Shown here in pieces: positions 1 through 7,495 of a stretch of DNA of 52,516 nt. The translations under genes were made by a program, and so were the position numbers. The DNA lies in assembly GCF_013389365.1 (NCBI RefSeq), contig NZ_JACADJ010000022.1, forward strand, positions 1 through 52,516, in the 5' to 3' direction. The number at the start of each line of letters is the position of its first letter. Positions within the stretch are counted from its first letter, which is position 1. The notes under the pieces are model-generated. The model was not told the DNA's origin, did not search any database, and saw only the letters and a program-made list of their open reading frames with translations. This stretch comes from Desulfobacter latus (GTDB lineage: Bacteria; Desulfobacterota; Desulfobacteria; Desulfobacterales; Desulfobacteraceae).

Positions 1-109
1 GAAAATAAAGTACTAATTCCCATGATGACTACCCCTCTGACTATGGTTGATGTTTGCTCAAATATTATTTTATCAGAGAATGTGATCATTTTATTCATAT
101 AGGTCAATC

Positions 110-355
110 AATTTGGCGAAGGTATTGGCTATGAATATTCGATCTCCATACTTAAACAGTGGCATTGGTTTATTTATAATGCCGGAATTTTGTTAGTTTT
201 ATATTAAAAACAACAGCCATGGAACAATACCTTCGCCAATCTCAAAAAAGGATTAAAATTGCTTAAACCTCAAAACATAACCTATTGATTTTATTGTATC
301 GAAACAATTATATTTTGAACCCAAAACATAAAAAATGTAATTTGGCGAAGGTATT
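110..355. repeat. Three copies of a 15-17 bp box, two direct and one inverted
   Basis: The box AATTTGGCGAAGGTATT occurs at 110-126 and 339-355. Its inverted 15-bp core occurs at 226-240. The copies are spaced about 110 bp apart in otherwise AT-rich DNA. They could be ends of small non-autonomous mobile elements (the 110-240 pair forms terminal inverted repeats of a 131-bp unit) or binding sites for a regulator. Nothing in the sequence decides between these. Confidence 0.6.
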
Positions 356-363
356 ATGGAAAG

Positions 364-467
364 GCGTCCTTCATTTCCCGCTTTACACTTTCCAGATGCC
401 GACTCCCATTTTTCGGGAACCTTCATTCAAAAAGTGTAAAGTACTTTTGGGATCATATGAAGGATGT
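364..467. repeat. Long imperfect inverted repeat
   Basis: Outer arms at 364-374 and 457-467 match in 9 of 11 positions. Inner arms at 381-391 (CTTTACACTTT) and 431-441 are perfect 11-bp complements. Together they would fold into a long stem with a roughly 39-nt loop. This could be a miniature mobile element, a structured RNA or a bidirectional terminator. There is no T-tract directly after the stem, so the terminator reading is weak. Confidence 0.5.
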
Positions 468-629
468 CTATGGAAAGTTTCGATTTTTTTCCAAATTTTT
501 GTGTCAACAAAAGCGACTATTTTAGATAATCCTTGTTTTTCATCTTCGTTTGATTGTCCGGATGAAGATAGGTTACCTTCATCGTATATATACGAAGTGT
601 TTGTCAGAATTGGCCCTGTAAGTGGAAAC

Positions 630-712
630 AAAACATGATTTTTAAACCAGGCCTCATCCAAAGTCTCTTTACCCTGGCTGCAGGCCATCAAAATCACGTT
701 GAATCCTTTTTC
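630..712 (-). pseudogene. Relic of the zinc-ribbon protein gene (C-terminal fragment)
   Basis: Read leftward, this fragment encodes residues equivalent to the stretch around LDEAWFKNHVL near the C-terminus of the intact zinc-ribbon gene at 10651-12570. The same block occurs again in the relic at 6909-7328. Only about 28 codons remain, without a start or the proper end. It is a third copy of this locus and marks the left limit of the duplicated region. The fragment abuts and overlaps the 3' end of the cohesin-domain gene in a different frame. Confidence 0.8.
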
Positions 713-1316
713 TATAACGCATTAGAATCAATATAGCCAAAATCGTCAATCCAATAATCAGGCCGAAATGAAGCGTTGAAAAATATTGAGGGGTTATCAG
801 GATCATTTTGTTTTGTGTCTCGGGCTTAACCGCTTCTCCCTTTTTGGTGCCAAATACCACCTTCTCTATGGTTAATTGCGTCTTACCTTTTTTTATGGCT
901 TGGAAATTAATATTCGCGATAATCCCATCACCAGATGCTGATGGGGCGGGGTTTAACCTGCTGGTTGCAAAAAAGATTTCACCTGCGTTAACATCCACAC
1001 GATTTTGCAATGGGTAAAGCCAATCCTTTCTGTCTAAATCAAAAAAACTACCCGGGGTAATTTGAAACCCGCTTTTTTTAGGATCTGCATCAATTGGTCT
1101 CAAATGTTTTGGGTCATAGGTAACAATGAACTCCAACCCATAGACGGGCTGAATGGATTCAATTTCTAAAGAAGCAGATAAAGTATCATCAATATTTATT
1201 TTATTTTCGCTGGTTTCTATGAAAAATTTAGAATTGTTTGACCCACTTGCCAAGGATGGGCTTATGATTACCAAAAAAGAACAAATAAGTATAAATATGC
1301 AAAAATAGTTTTTCAT
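669..1316 (-). CDS. Membrane-anchored cohesin-domain protein
   Basis: The protein has 215 residues. It has an N-terminal signal peptide, a cohesin-like beta-sandwich (about residues 30-165, with a YGLEFIVTYDP-type strand and a stretch around GDGIIANINF), and a C-terminal membrane helix (about 180-200) followed by the basic tail RYRKR. Cohesins bind dockerin modules, so it may display a partner protein on the cell surface; the neighbouring gene encodes a dockerin-like tail. The ATG at 1316 is chosen over an upstream in-frame start inside a palindromic repeat because TAGGA lies 7-8 nt before it and the signal peptide then begins correctly. The last ten codons read out of frame through the zinc-ribbon relic, so the native 3' end was probably replaced by recombination. 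The domain call is from visible pattern only. Confidence 0.75.
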   Translation of the reverse strand: MKNYFCIFILICSFLVIISPSLASGSNNSKFFIETSENKINIDDTLSASLEIESIQPVYGLEFIVTYDPKHLRPIDADPKKSGFQITPGSFFDLDRKDWLYPLQNRVDVNAGEIFFATSRLNPAPSASGDGIIANINFQAIKKGKTQLTIEKVVFGTKKGEAVKPETQNKMILITPQYFSTLHFGLIIGLTILAILILMRYRKRIQRDFDGLQPG

Positions 1317-1335
1317 TTTTTGTCCTATCTGTTTT

Positions 1336-1418
1336 TTGGGCTTGGTCATAACATTGGCCACAGCGTAGGTTGAGTTTTGCTCCTCAACCCAACCTACCGG
1401 AAATCCGTATGGCCTAAT
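1336..1418. repeat. Dispersed palindromic repeat, copy 1
   Basis: The outer arms GTAGGTTG and CAACCTAC lie within longer matching flanks (GTCATAACAT...GGCCACAGC on the left, CCGGAAATCCGTATGGCCTAA on the right). The same flanks and palindrome occur at 17905-18026 with a longer centre. It sits between the start of the cohesin-domain gene and the terminator of the upstream gene. Confidence 0.8.
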
Positions 1419-1442
1419 ATATGATCAAACCCTGTTTTTTAT

Positions 1443-1475
1443 AAAAAAAGGCAGTGCATTTACACTGCCTTTTTT
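1443..1475 (-). terminator. Rho-independent terminator
   Basis: GGCAGTG and CACTGCC form a 7-bp GC-rich stem around a 6-nt loop, flanked by an A-run on the left and a T-run on the right. The structure can work on both strands. It lies just after the stop of the leftward dockerin-like gene, so its main role is probably to end that transcript. Confidence 0.85.
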
Positions 1476-1484
1476 AGCATTTTT

Positions 1485-3035
1485 TTATCGCCAGTGTGAT
1501 CCAAACAAACCCAAGTCGTGGATATCTATCTTATCGTTTTTTATCAGGTCTGCCCTGGCGTCATAGTCCAACTCGCCTTGGTGGCAACCAAAGGAAGCAG
1601 CCAGAATAGCAAAATCTGCGTAGTTAATCTCAAAATCCTGATTCAAATCCGCCAGTGACGTATTTAACAGCTCTAATTCCACTGTCATTGTGCCATCAAG
1701 TCCATCCAGTTCTTTTTCGGCTGAAAATGCGTCATTCCAGGCTTTGACGATCAACATATCATCCGCTTCAATGGGCAAGATGTTGTCAAACCGATAATAA
1801 CCGTTATGATCCGTAAATACGGAGATCTCGTTACCGTTTAGTGACAATATCATTTCGCAATTGGCTGCAACCGTTCCGTCAATGTACGTAATCCGGCCAG
1901 TCACAACATTCGACCCCACCAGGCCATTCTGGCTGGCTCGAACATTGTCATAAACAAAAATTGGTAACTCCTGGAAACTTAGTGTGATGTCGCTGCTTCC
2001 GGCTCTATTGCTTGTGGTTATTTCCCCAGACAGGACAGTGGGTCCAAACGTTTCTTCAGGTGCTTTGAGAACAATATTTCTAACGAGAGAACCGCTGCCT
2101 GATTGCCCCTCTGCTGGGTATCTTAGGCTAAGGTTATATAATAGCTGCTCGGTAGGCGGCTCAATTTCAAACCTAAGCTCTGGTGGGAAAAAGTCTGCAT
2201 ACTCCCCTGAGGAAACCACGTCAAGCAAATCCGTTGAAATATCCACAGACAGCGCCCAAACAGGCTCTGATACTTGAATGTCCAGGTCGCCAGTAATCGT
2301 TGATCCAGCCTCTATGGTAGAGGTTGGAAGGATCAGTTCGAGTTTACCATGTACAAGGGTTTCACACGCATGGGCTGGGCTCAATTCGTACACTTGACCA
2401 TTTTCGTCTACTGTAATGCCCAGGAAATAATACTGTTTTTCTCCCGGGACGACATCTGTATCAATAAACTCAACTAAGCTTTCTGACCAGGGTTGTAACT
2501 GTGTCAGTTCACTCTCATCAGGGTCTGGGGTAGAGGCTTTGAATAAGGCGTAATACTCCGTTTCAACGTTTGGAACCAAGGGTAAAAAGCCTTCGTTTAT
2601 TGAGATTTCAATGCCATCAGCCCCATTCGAAGTATTCAAGACCCCTAGGTCAGGCTGTTTAAGGTACACGATCTCCAATGTTTCAACAGTATACTCCCGA
2701 GCGCATCCATCAATGTTGCATTTAGTATGAATTTCTAATGAATTTAAACCATTATCTAACCCAAAGGTACAGGCCCATTCTTCTGATGTGGGATTCAGCA
2801 CAGCACTGCCCAATATAAAGCCATAGGCGCTGTAAAGTTTTATTTTTGGGTTATACGAAGCATCATACCAACCTTTTAGCTGAAGATTATTGCCGTCAGT
2901 AAAGTCAGCTTCATGAAATCGTTTTGAAACAACTGAAAACTCTTCAAAATCACAGTCAAACCAAGGTGTTGATGCCATTACCGCCGCCGGCATCAATACC
3001 ATTAACGCACAGATAACTCCCATTATTTTTTTCAT
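1485..3035 (-). CDS. Secreted cohesin/dockerin-like modular protein
   Basis: The protein has 516 residues and a clear signal peptide (cleavage near AVMA-STPW). Modules in order are: an N-terminal beta-rich region; a fibronectin-like middle; a cohesin-like stretch (about 220-360); a carboxypeptidase-regulatory-like fold (about 370-445, with GYYRFDNILP); and a C-terminal dockerin type I-like tail. The tail has two calcium-loop repeats, DLNQDFEINYADF and DLIKNDKIDIHDL. It could dock to a cohesin such as the neighbouring membrane-anchored protein. The ATG at 3035 is preferred because GGGGGAG precedes it and the signal peptide starts there; a longer in-frame start at 3074 lacks both. A terminator follows the stop. 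The upstream region shares a conserved element with the CsgG-like cluster at 16.2 kb. No catalytic domain is seen, so it is probably structural. Confidence 0.75.
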   Translation of the reverse strand: MKKIMGVICALMVLMPAAVMASTPWFDCDFEEFSVVSKRFHEADFTDGNNLQLKGWYDASYNPKIKLYSAYGFILGSAVLNPTSEEWACTFGLDNGLNSLEIHTKCNIDGCAREYTVETLEIVYLKQPDLGVLNTSNGADGIEISINEGFLPLVPNVETEYYALFKASTPDPDESELTQLQPWSESLVEFIDTDVVPGEKQYYFLGITVDENGQVYELSPAHACETLVHGKLELILPTSTIEAGSTITGDLDIQVSEPVWALSVDISTDLLDVVSSGEYADFFPPELRFEIEPPTEQLLYNLSLRYPAEGQSGSGSLVRNIVLKAPEETFGPTVLSGEITTSNRAGSSDITLSFQELPIFVYDNVRASQNGLVGSNVVTGRITYIDGTVAANCEMILSLNGNEISVFTDHNGYYRFDNILPIEADDMLIVKAWNDAFSAEKELDGLDGTMTVELELLNTSLADLNQDFEINYADFAILAASFGCHQGELDYDARADLIKNDKIDIHDLGLFGSHWR

Positions 3036-3057
3036 ACGCTCCCCCTTTTTGCTTTTT

Positions 3058-3170
3058 TTAAGGTTACAAGTCAACTTAAGCTCAAGCTTGAAAACAGATT
3101 ACAAAAACTTTTTTTTCAACAAAACTCAGTAGCGGCAGAATTGGACTAAATTTTAACTATTCCCCCCTTT
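3058..3170 (-). promoter_or_regulatory. Conserved upstream element, copy A
   Basis: About 110 bp upstream of the dockerin-like gene align with 16203-16312 over nearly the whole length. Shared blocks in plus orientation include TTAAGGTTACAA, GAGCTTG-like, ACAGATTA, CGGCAGAATT and TAAATTTTA. Read leftward, both copies carry TAATCT (3101-3096 here), a possible -10 box about 60 nt before the start codon. No coding sense is seen. It is probably a promoter with operator sites; the regulator is unknown. Confidence 0.7.
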
Positions 3171-3447
3171 TTTGTTAATAAACGAGCATTAACATACGGA
3201 AATCGGGTCAACGCCTTACATCATTCGGGAAGAAGCAGACGTTTTATTCAGTTCACCCAGTCCATGAGGGAGTTTGACGTGCGGGTGAAGCTGAATCCGG
3301 TACGGAATATGATTAAGGGGAATGGGTTTTGATTTGCAAAGAAGCAGAGGCAGGGACAGATTAAGAAGGTCACAGGCAAAAAAATTGGGAAAACAGGGCG
3401 TCTTCCCAGTTGATCGCGTTTAATTCAGGTGTGTGAAATTGATTCTA
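3171..3447. other. Intergenic stretch with a possible gene relic
   Basis: No intact gene is seen. A short rightward open frame (about 3186-3332) ends with RRFIQFTQSMREFDVRVK then more residues and TGA. It has protein-like character but no start signal and no family I recognise. It may be the tail of a lost gene. Confidence 0.35.
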
Positions 3448-3572
3448 TAGGAACGGGTCTTAAATAACTAGCCTATTTTGATATATCCGGGAGCGCGGGC
3501 GTCCCGCCCGCATCCCCCCAAGTATGGTAAAGATGCGGGCAGGACGCCCGCGCTCCCAGGTTAAGTTATTTC
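3448..3572. repeat. Dispersed ~110-bp palindromic element, copy 1
   Basis: The element begins AGGAACGGGTCTTAAATA, continues to ATATATCC, then a GC-rich palindrome (GGGAGCGCGGGCGTCC... and its complement 3527-3557), and ends near GGTTAAGTTATTTCGG. Near-identical copies lie at 7328-7452 and, inverted and more diverged, at 48057-48168. The strong hairpin downstream of the leftward TPR-CHAT gene may also stop transcription. Confidence 0.85.
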
Positions 3573-3615
3573 GGCCTCATGCCTAAACTTGAAGAGAAAA
3601 TCAACACCGAATCAT

Positions 3616-6600
3616 TTAGAACAGCCCGCTGAATTTAAGATAGGCCCAGAATATCGGGTGGTCCGATGGAACCTGAATAGATTCGATTTCGCTATAAAGA
3701 ACATCGTCCCTGCCGCTCTGGCTTTTGGAGCTCACTGTTAATGTAATTTCTTTTTTATTCTCAAGATAAGCTGCGACCCCTTGGTTGAAGGCTTCAAACG
3801 GTTTTTTTCCCTTACTCAGATTCCCGTGCATCAACTGTGTTACTTGGGAGGTGGCGAAATCATGGATGGAGTAAAAGCTGCTCACGCATTCAGTGGCGCC
3901 CATCAGGTGAAACACGTAATCCAGGGCGTGGTATTCGTCATCGGCCTTTGTCAAGGAGAGGCTGGTGCCGGTTTCACAGGCGCTGGCAATGACAAACGCC
4001 CCTTTTACTTTGAGGCTATCGATCAGCTTACTGTGGTGGATATGACCGTCTGCCAGCATGAGATAAAACCCGTCCGGTTCTGTTTTTCCATGGCAGGAGA
4101 CAAAGACGATCCGGGCCGGACGGTGTTCAAGATCATGGGCCCAGTTGGACAGGGTTGCTTCATTGCCCTCGCGCCTTTTGATAAGATTTTCATAAATATC
4201 CGCCAAACTTTTGAACTCCCTTTGAGCGTTCACCAGTTTCAGCTTAGGATCAGGGGGGGTATAAAACAGGGCGTGAACATTCAAGTTTTCATTGATGGGG
4301 GTTTTAGACATTTCCACGCCCAAAGAAAAAGACGGCAGATAACTGAAATCAAGTATATCCCTGGCGTGAATCTTTTTATCATCTATTTCAAGGATTGCGG
4401 CATGGATGGGAAGGTTTTCCAAAAACTGATGGGCGCAAAGATAGACCTGTTGAACGCCTAAGCCGGCAAGCCACTGAAACAATGCCCCAAAAAGCCGGCC
4501 CAGTTCAGACAGAAGCTGGTCCAGGAGTGGAAGAAACGCATCATTTTTTTTCTTCTGCTCCATTGCCTCTAAGGTCCTCGCTTTCGGATAAAATACGTTA
4601 AACAATTCCAGTAAATGATCAATCTCTGTCCATTGCCGGTAATCCGTCAGAAGCTGCCCATTCTTTCCCCTGTAGACGGTTATGGTATGGATCACCCCGT
4701 TTGCAACAAAGAAACTCACTGCGGCTTTTGTTTTATCTGTAATCAGACCGGCCAGATCTTCAAATGTTGCAACCTCGGGCCGGATCAATGCCGCATAATC
4801 CGGTGCCAATAACGCCAGGTTTTTAAACAGATGCTCTTTTTGCTGATCCAACTTTTTTAATTCTTTAACAGATTGTTCCAGAACCCGGTGTTCAATTTGC
4901 CGAACGACAGAGTCCGGTGTTCTCCTGTGAGCGACTTTGGTACCCGGGGAAGACGGCATGAGAGGCTCTGATGAAGAATGCTTGGCCTCATACTCAAGCC
5001 TTGCCCGGATAGCGGTGATTTGCCGGCATACGTTCCAGTAATCTTCTGCTTTTTCCCCTGCCTTGCCTTTGGGAAGGGGGATGCTTGAAAGGTCCAGCTC
5101 TATAAGCATCCGGCGGGATTTAAGGACTTCGATCCAGTAAAGGGCTTTTTTATAATGCTGAGTAGCCAAGAAATATGGGATGGAATTTGTAAAAAAAACT
5201 CTGAACTCCTTCCACAGACCCTCCTGCGCAAGAGGGTCCGAGGTTTGCAGAAGGTCGTTAATGGTTTCATTTGCTGATGTATAAAAGGCCAGGGCTTGTT
5301 CCTGGTTGGCCGACGGCTCTCCCTTGAATCTGTCAGAATAAAAATAACCAAGGTTATGCCGGATCATGGCGCAGTCCATGGGTGCTGTTTCTTTGGTCCA
5401 GATTTCCAGAGCCGATTTATAATACGCCAAGGCTTGTTCCTGGTTAGCCGACAGCTCTCCCTTGACTCTGTCAGAATACAAGAAACCGAGACTGTGCTGG
5501 GTCGTGGCCCAGTCCATTGGTGCTGTTTCTTTTGTCCAGACTTCCAGAGCCGATCTATAGTACGCCAGGGCTTGTTCCTGGTTAGCCGACAGCTCTCCTT
5601 TGACTCTATTAGAATACAGGTGACCAAGGCTGTGCTGGGTCGTGGCCCAGTCCATTGGTGCTGTTTCTTTTGTCCAGACTTCCAGAGCCGATCTATAGTA
5701 CGCCAGGGCTTGTTCCTGGTTGGCCGACGGCTCTCCCTTGAATCTGTCAAAATACAAGTGACCGAGATTGTGCCGGGTCATGGCCCAGTCCATGGGTACC
5801 GTTTCTTTATTCCTGATTTCCAGAGCTGATCTATAATACACCAAAGCTTGTTCCTGATTGGCCGACGGCTCTCCCTGGATTCTTTTACAATACAGGTTAC
5901 CAAGGTTATGTCGAATCTTGGCCCAGTCCATGGGTGCCGTTTCTCTGGTCCAAATTTCCAAAGCCGATCTATAATACGCCAAGGCTTGTTCCTGGTTGGC
6001 CGACGCCTCTCCCTTGACTCTGTCAGAGTACAGGTTACCAAGGTTGTACTGGGTCATGGCCCATTCCATGGGTGCCGTTTCTCTATTCCTGGTTTCCAGA
6101 GCCGATCGATAGTACGCCAAGGCTTGTTCCTGGTTGACCGACGCCTCTCCCTTGACCCTGTCAGAATACAGAACACCGAGGTTGTGTTGGGTCATTTCCC
6201 ATTCCATGGGTGCCGTTTCTCTGGTCCAGATTTCCAGAGCCGATCGATAGTACGCCAAGGCTTGTTCCTGGTTAGCCGACGCCTCTCCCTTGACTCTGTC
6301 AGAATACAGGTTACCAAGGTTGTGCCGGATCATGGCCCAGTCCATGGGTGAGGTTTCTCTGGTCCAGATCTCCAAAGCCGATCGATAGTACGCCAAGGCT
6401 TGTTCCTGGTTGGCCGACGCCTCTCCCTTGACTCTGTCAGAGTACAGGTCACCAAGGTTGTACTGGGTCATGGCCCATTCCATGGGTGCCGTTTCTCTAT
6501 TCCAGACTTCCAGAGCCGATCGATAGTACGCCAAGGCTTGTTCCTGGTTAGCCGACGCCTCTCCCTTAACTCTGTCAGAATACAGAACACCGAGGTTGTG

Positions 6601-6891
6601 CTGGGTCTCGGCCCAGTCCGCAGGCCTGTGTTCCTTGGAACAAAAATCCAGACGAATTTTTAAAAACGCTAAAGCTGTATCCTGGTTCACCGTTATATCA
6701 CCGATTGAAAGCTGTATCAAAAAAACGGCAATCCGTTTCAGTTCATCCAAAATTCGTTCATCCGGTTCCTCACTGACTTCAAGAAGCCGAAGTATTTCCA
6801 ATACCTCTCCGGTCTCTTCCCCCAAGCCGGCGGCAATGGCCTGGTCCTCAATCTGTGCCAGATAATGTATGGTGTTTTTAATAATATCCAT
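3616..6891 (-). CDS. TPR-CHAT protease (caspase-like), copy 1
   Basis: The protein has 1091 residues. It starts with a short helical region (1-70). Ten near-identical 46-residue tetratricopeptide-type repeats follow (about 98-560; pattern NLGxLYSDR...NQEQALAYYRSALE). After a helical linker comes a C-terminal CHAT domain (about 700-1091). The CHAT catalytic dyad is intact: His934 in VSCHG and Cys972 in SACETG. CHAT is the caspase/separase-like clan CD peptidase fold; TPR-CHAT proteins act as regulated proteases, for example Csx29 activated by a type III-E CRISPR effector. No signal peptide, so cytosolic. The start has AGGA 9 nt upstream. It follows a relic of the zinc-ribbon gene and lies 3.9 kb from its twin; beyond the repeats the two are almost identical. 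The trigger and substrate are unknown. Confidence 0.9.
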   Translation of the reverse strand: MDIIKNTIHYLAQIEDQAIAAGLGEETGEVLEILRLLEVSEEPDERILDELKRIAVFLIQLSIGDITVNQDTALAFLKIRLDFCSKEHRPADWAETQHNLGVLYSDRVKGEASANQEQALAYYRSALEVWNRETAPMEWAMTQYNLGDLYSDRVKGEASANQEQALAYYRSALEIWTRETSPMDWAMIRHNLGNLYSDRVKGEASANQEQALAYYRSALEIWTRETAPMEWEMTQHNLGVLYSDRVKGEASVNQEQALAYYRSALETRNRETAPMEWAMTQYNLGNLYSDRVKGEASANQEQALAYYRSALEIWTRETAPMDWAKIRHNLGNLYCKRIQGEPSANQEQALVYYRSALEIRNKETVPMDWAMTRHNLGHLYFDRFKGEPSANQEQALAYYRSALEVWTKETAPMDWATTQHSLGHLYSNRVKGELSANQEQALAYYRSALEVWTKETAPMDWATTQHSLGFLYSDRVKGELSANQEQALAYYKSALEIWTKETAPMDCAMIRHNLGYFYSDRFKGEPSANQEQALAFYTSANETINDLLQTSDPLAQEGLWKEFRVFFTNSIPYFLATQHYKKALYWIEVLKSRRMLIELDLSSIPLPKGKAGEKAEDYWNVCRQITAIRARLEYEAKHSSSEPLMPSSPGTKVAHRRTPDSVVRQIEHRVLEQSVKELKKLDQQKEHLFKNLALLAPDYAALIRPEVATFEDLAGLITDKTKAAVSFFVANGVIHTITVYRGKNGQLLTDYRQWTEIDHLLELFNVFYPKARTLEAMEQKKKNDAFLPLLDQLLSELGRLFGALFQWLAGLGVQQVYLCAHQFLENLPIHAAILEIDDKKIHARDILDFSYLPSFSLGVEMSKTPINENLNVHALFYTPPDPKLKLVNAQREFKSLADIYENLIKRREGNEATLSNWAHDLEHRPARIVFVSCHGKTEPDGFYLMLADGHIHHSKLIDSLKVKGAFVIASACETGTSLSLTKADDEYHALDYVFHLMGATECVSSFYSIHDFATSQVTQLMHGNLSKGKKPFEAFNQGVAAYLENKKEITLTVSSKSQSGRDDVLYSEIESIQVPSDHPIFWAYLKFSGLF

Positions 6892-6908
6892 GAAGTCATT
6901 CCTAATTC

Positions 6909-7328
6909 TTAAACGGTTACAGTAACAGAACCCACCTCAACAATATACCCACCCTGATCTGCAATCCTGTCGATGACCATGGCCATGTTCTCAGGTTCGG
7001 TTAATACATGATTTTTAAACCAGGCCTCATCCAAGGTGACTTCACTCTGGCTGTAGGCCATCAAAATTACGTTGAACCCTTCATCCTCACGATGTAGGCG
7101 GATACCCAGATTAAATTCCGTGCTGCTGGTCTCTATCGGTTTGTTGACTTGTATCCGCACCATATCCTCTTTATCTTTCCGGTACAAAGTTGCTGTGGCG
7201 GATTTGTTCCCGACAGGCAAACTGTGCCTTTCTTAAATCCATGGCAAACCGGGGCGGTTTCCGGGCAAATTCCTTTATCTCCTGAAAGGTCATACTGATC
7301 TTCTGATACTAACACCTCGGGCTTTTTA
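6909..7328 (-). pseudogene. Internally deleted copy of the zinc-ribbon protein gene
   Basis: Three blocks align in order with the intact gene at 10651-12570. Block 6909-7189 matches 10651-10929, 7190-7277 matches about 11206-11301, and 7278-7328 matches about 11672-11720. The missing pieces are about 276 and 371 bp. The first block still encodes the full C-terminal ~95 residues in frame up to the same VEVGSVTVTV end, so a short peptide could in principle be made from an internal start; no good ribosome binding site is seen. It is the boundary scar of the tandem duplication that produced the two TPR-CHAT genes. Confidence 0.9.
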
Positions 7329-7452
7329 TGGAACCGGTCTTAAATAACTAGCCTATTTTGATATATCCGGGAGCGCGGGCGTCCCGCCCGCATACCCGCA
7401 AGTATGGTAAAGATGCGGGCAGAACGCCCGCGCTCCCGGGTTAAGTTATTTC
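7328..7452. repeat. Dispersed ~110-bp palindromic element, copy 2
   Basis: It is nearly identical to 3448-3572, offset by exactly 3880 bp, and was copied as part of the TPR-CHAT duplication. It carries the GC-rich palindrome GGGAGCGCGGGCGTCC with its complement about 55 bp further on. It separates the stop of the second TPR-CHAT gene from the zinc-ribbon pseudogene, and could act as a terminator for the leftward transcript. Confidence 0.85.
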
Positions 7453-7495
7453 GGCCTCATGCCTAAACTTGAAGAGAAAATCAACACCGAATAAT

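Larger units (their letters stand above)
1..629. other. Gene-poor, repeat-rich left end
   Basis: No convincing coding region is seen here; the open frames have no recognisable domain, no good ribosome binding site and low-complexity AT-rich composition. The stretch holds three copies of a 15-17 bp box (110-126, 226-240 inverted, 339-355) and a long imperfect inverted repeat (364-467). It ends at a relic of the zinc-ribbon gene. It looks like a decayed or recombined flank of the duplicated locus to its right. Confidence 0.6.

Noticed and set aside
383-697. Leftward 104-codon open frame as a real gene
   Set aside because: Its first part is the relic of the zinc-ribbon gene and the rest runs through the inverted repeat; no ribosome binding site is seen.
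5296-6663. Long open frames on the plus strand through the TPR repeats
   Set aside because: They are antisense shadows of the repeated, codon-biased TPR region; they repeat every 138 bp and have no start signals or domains.
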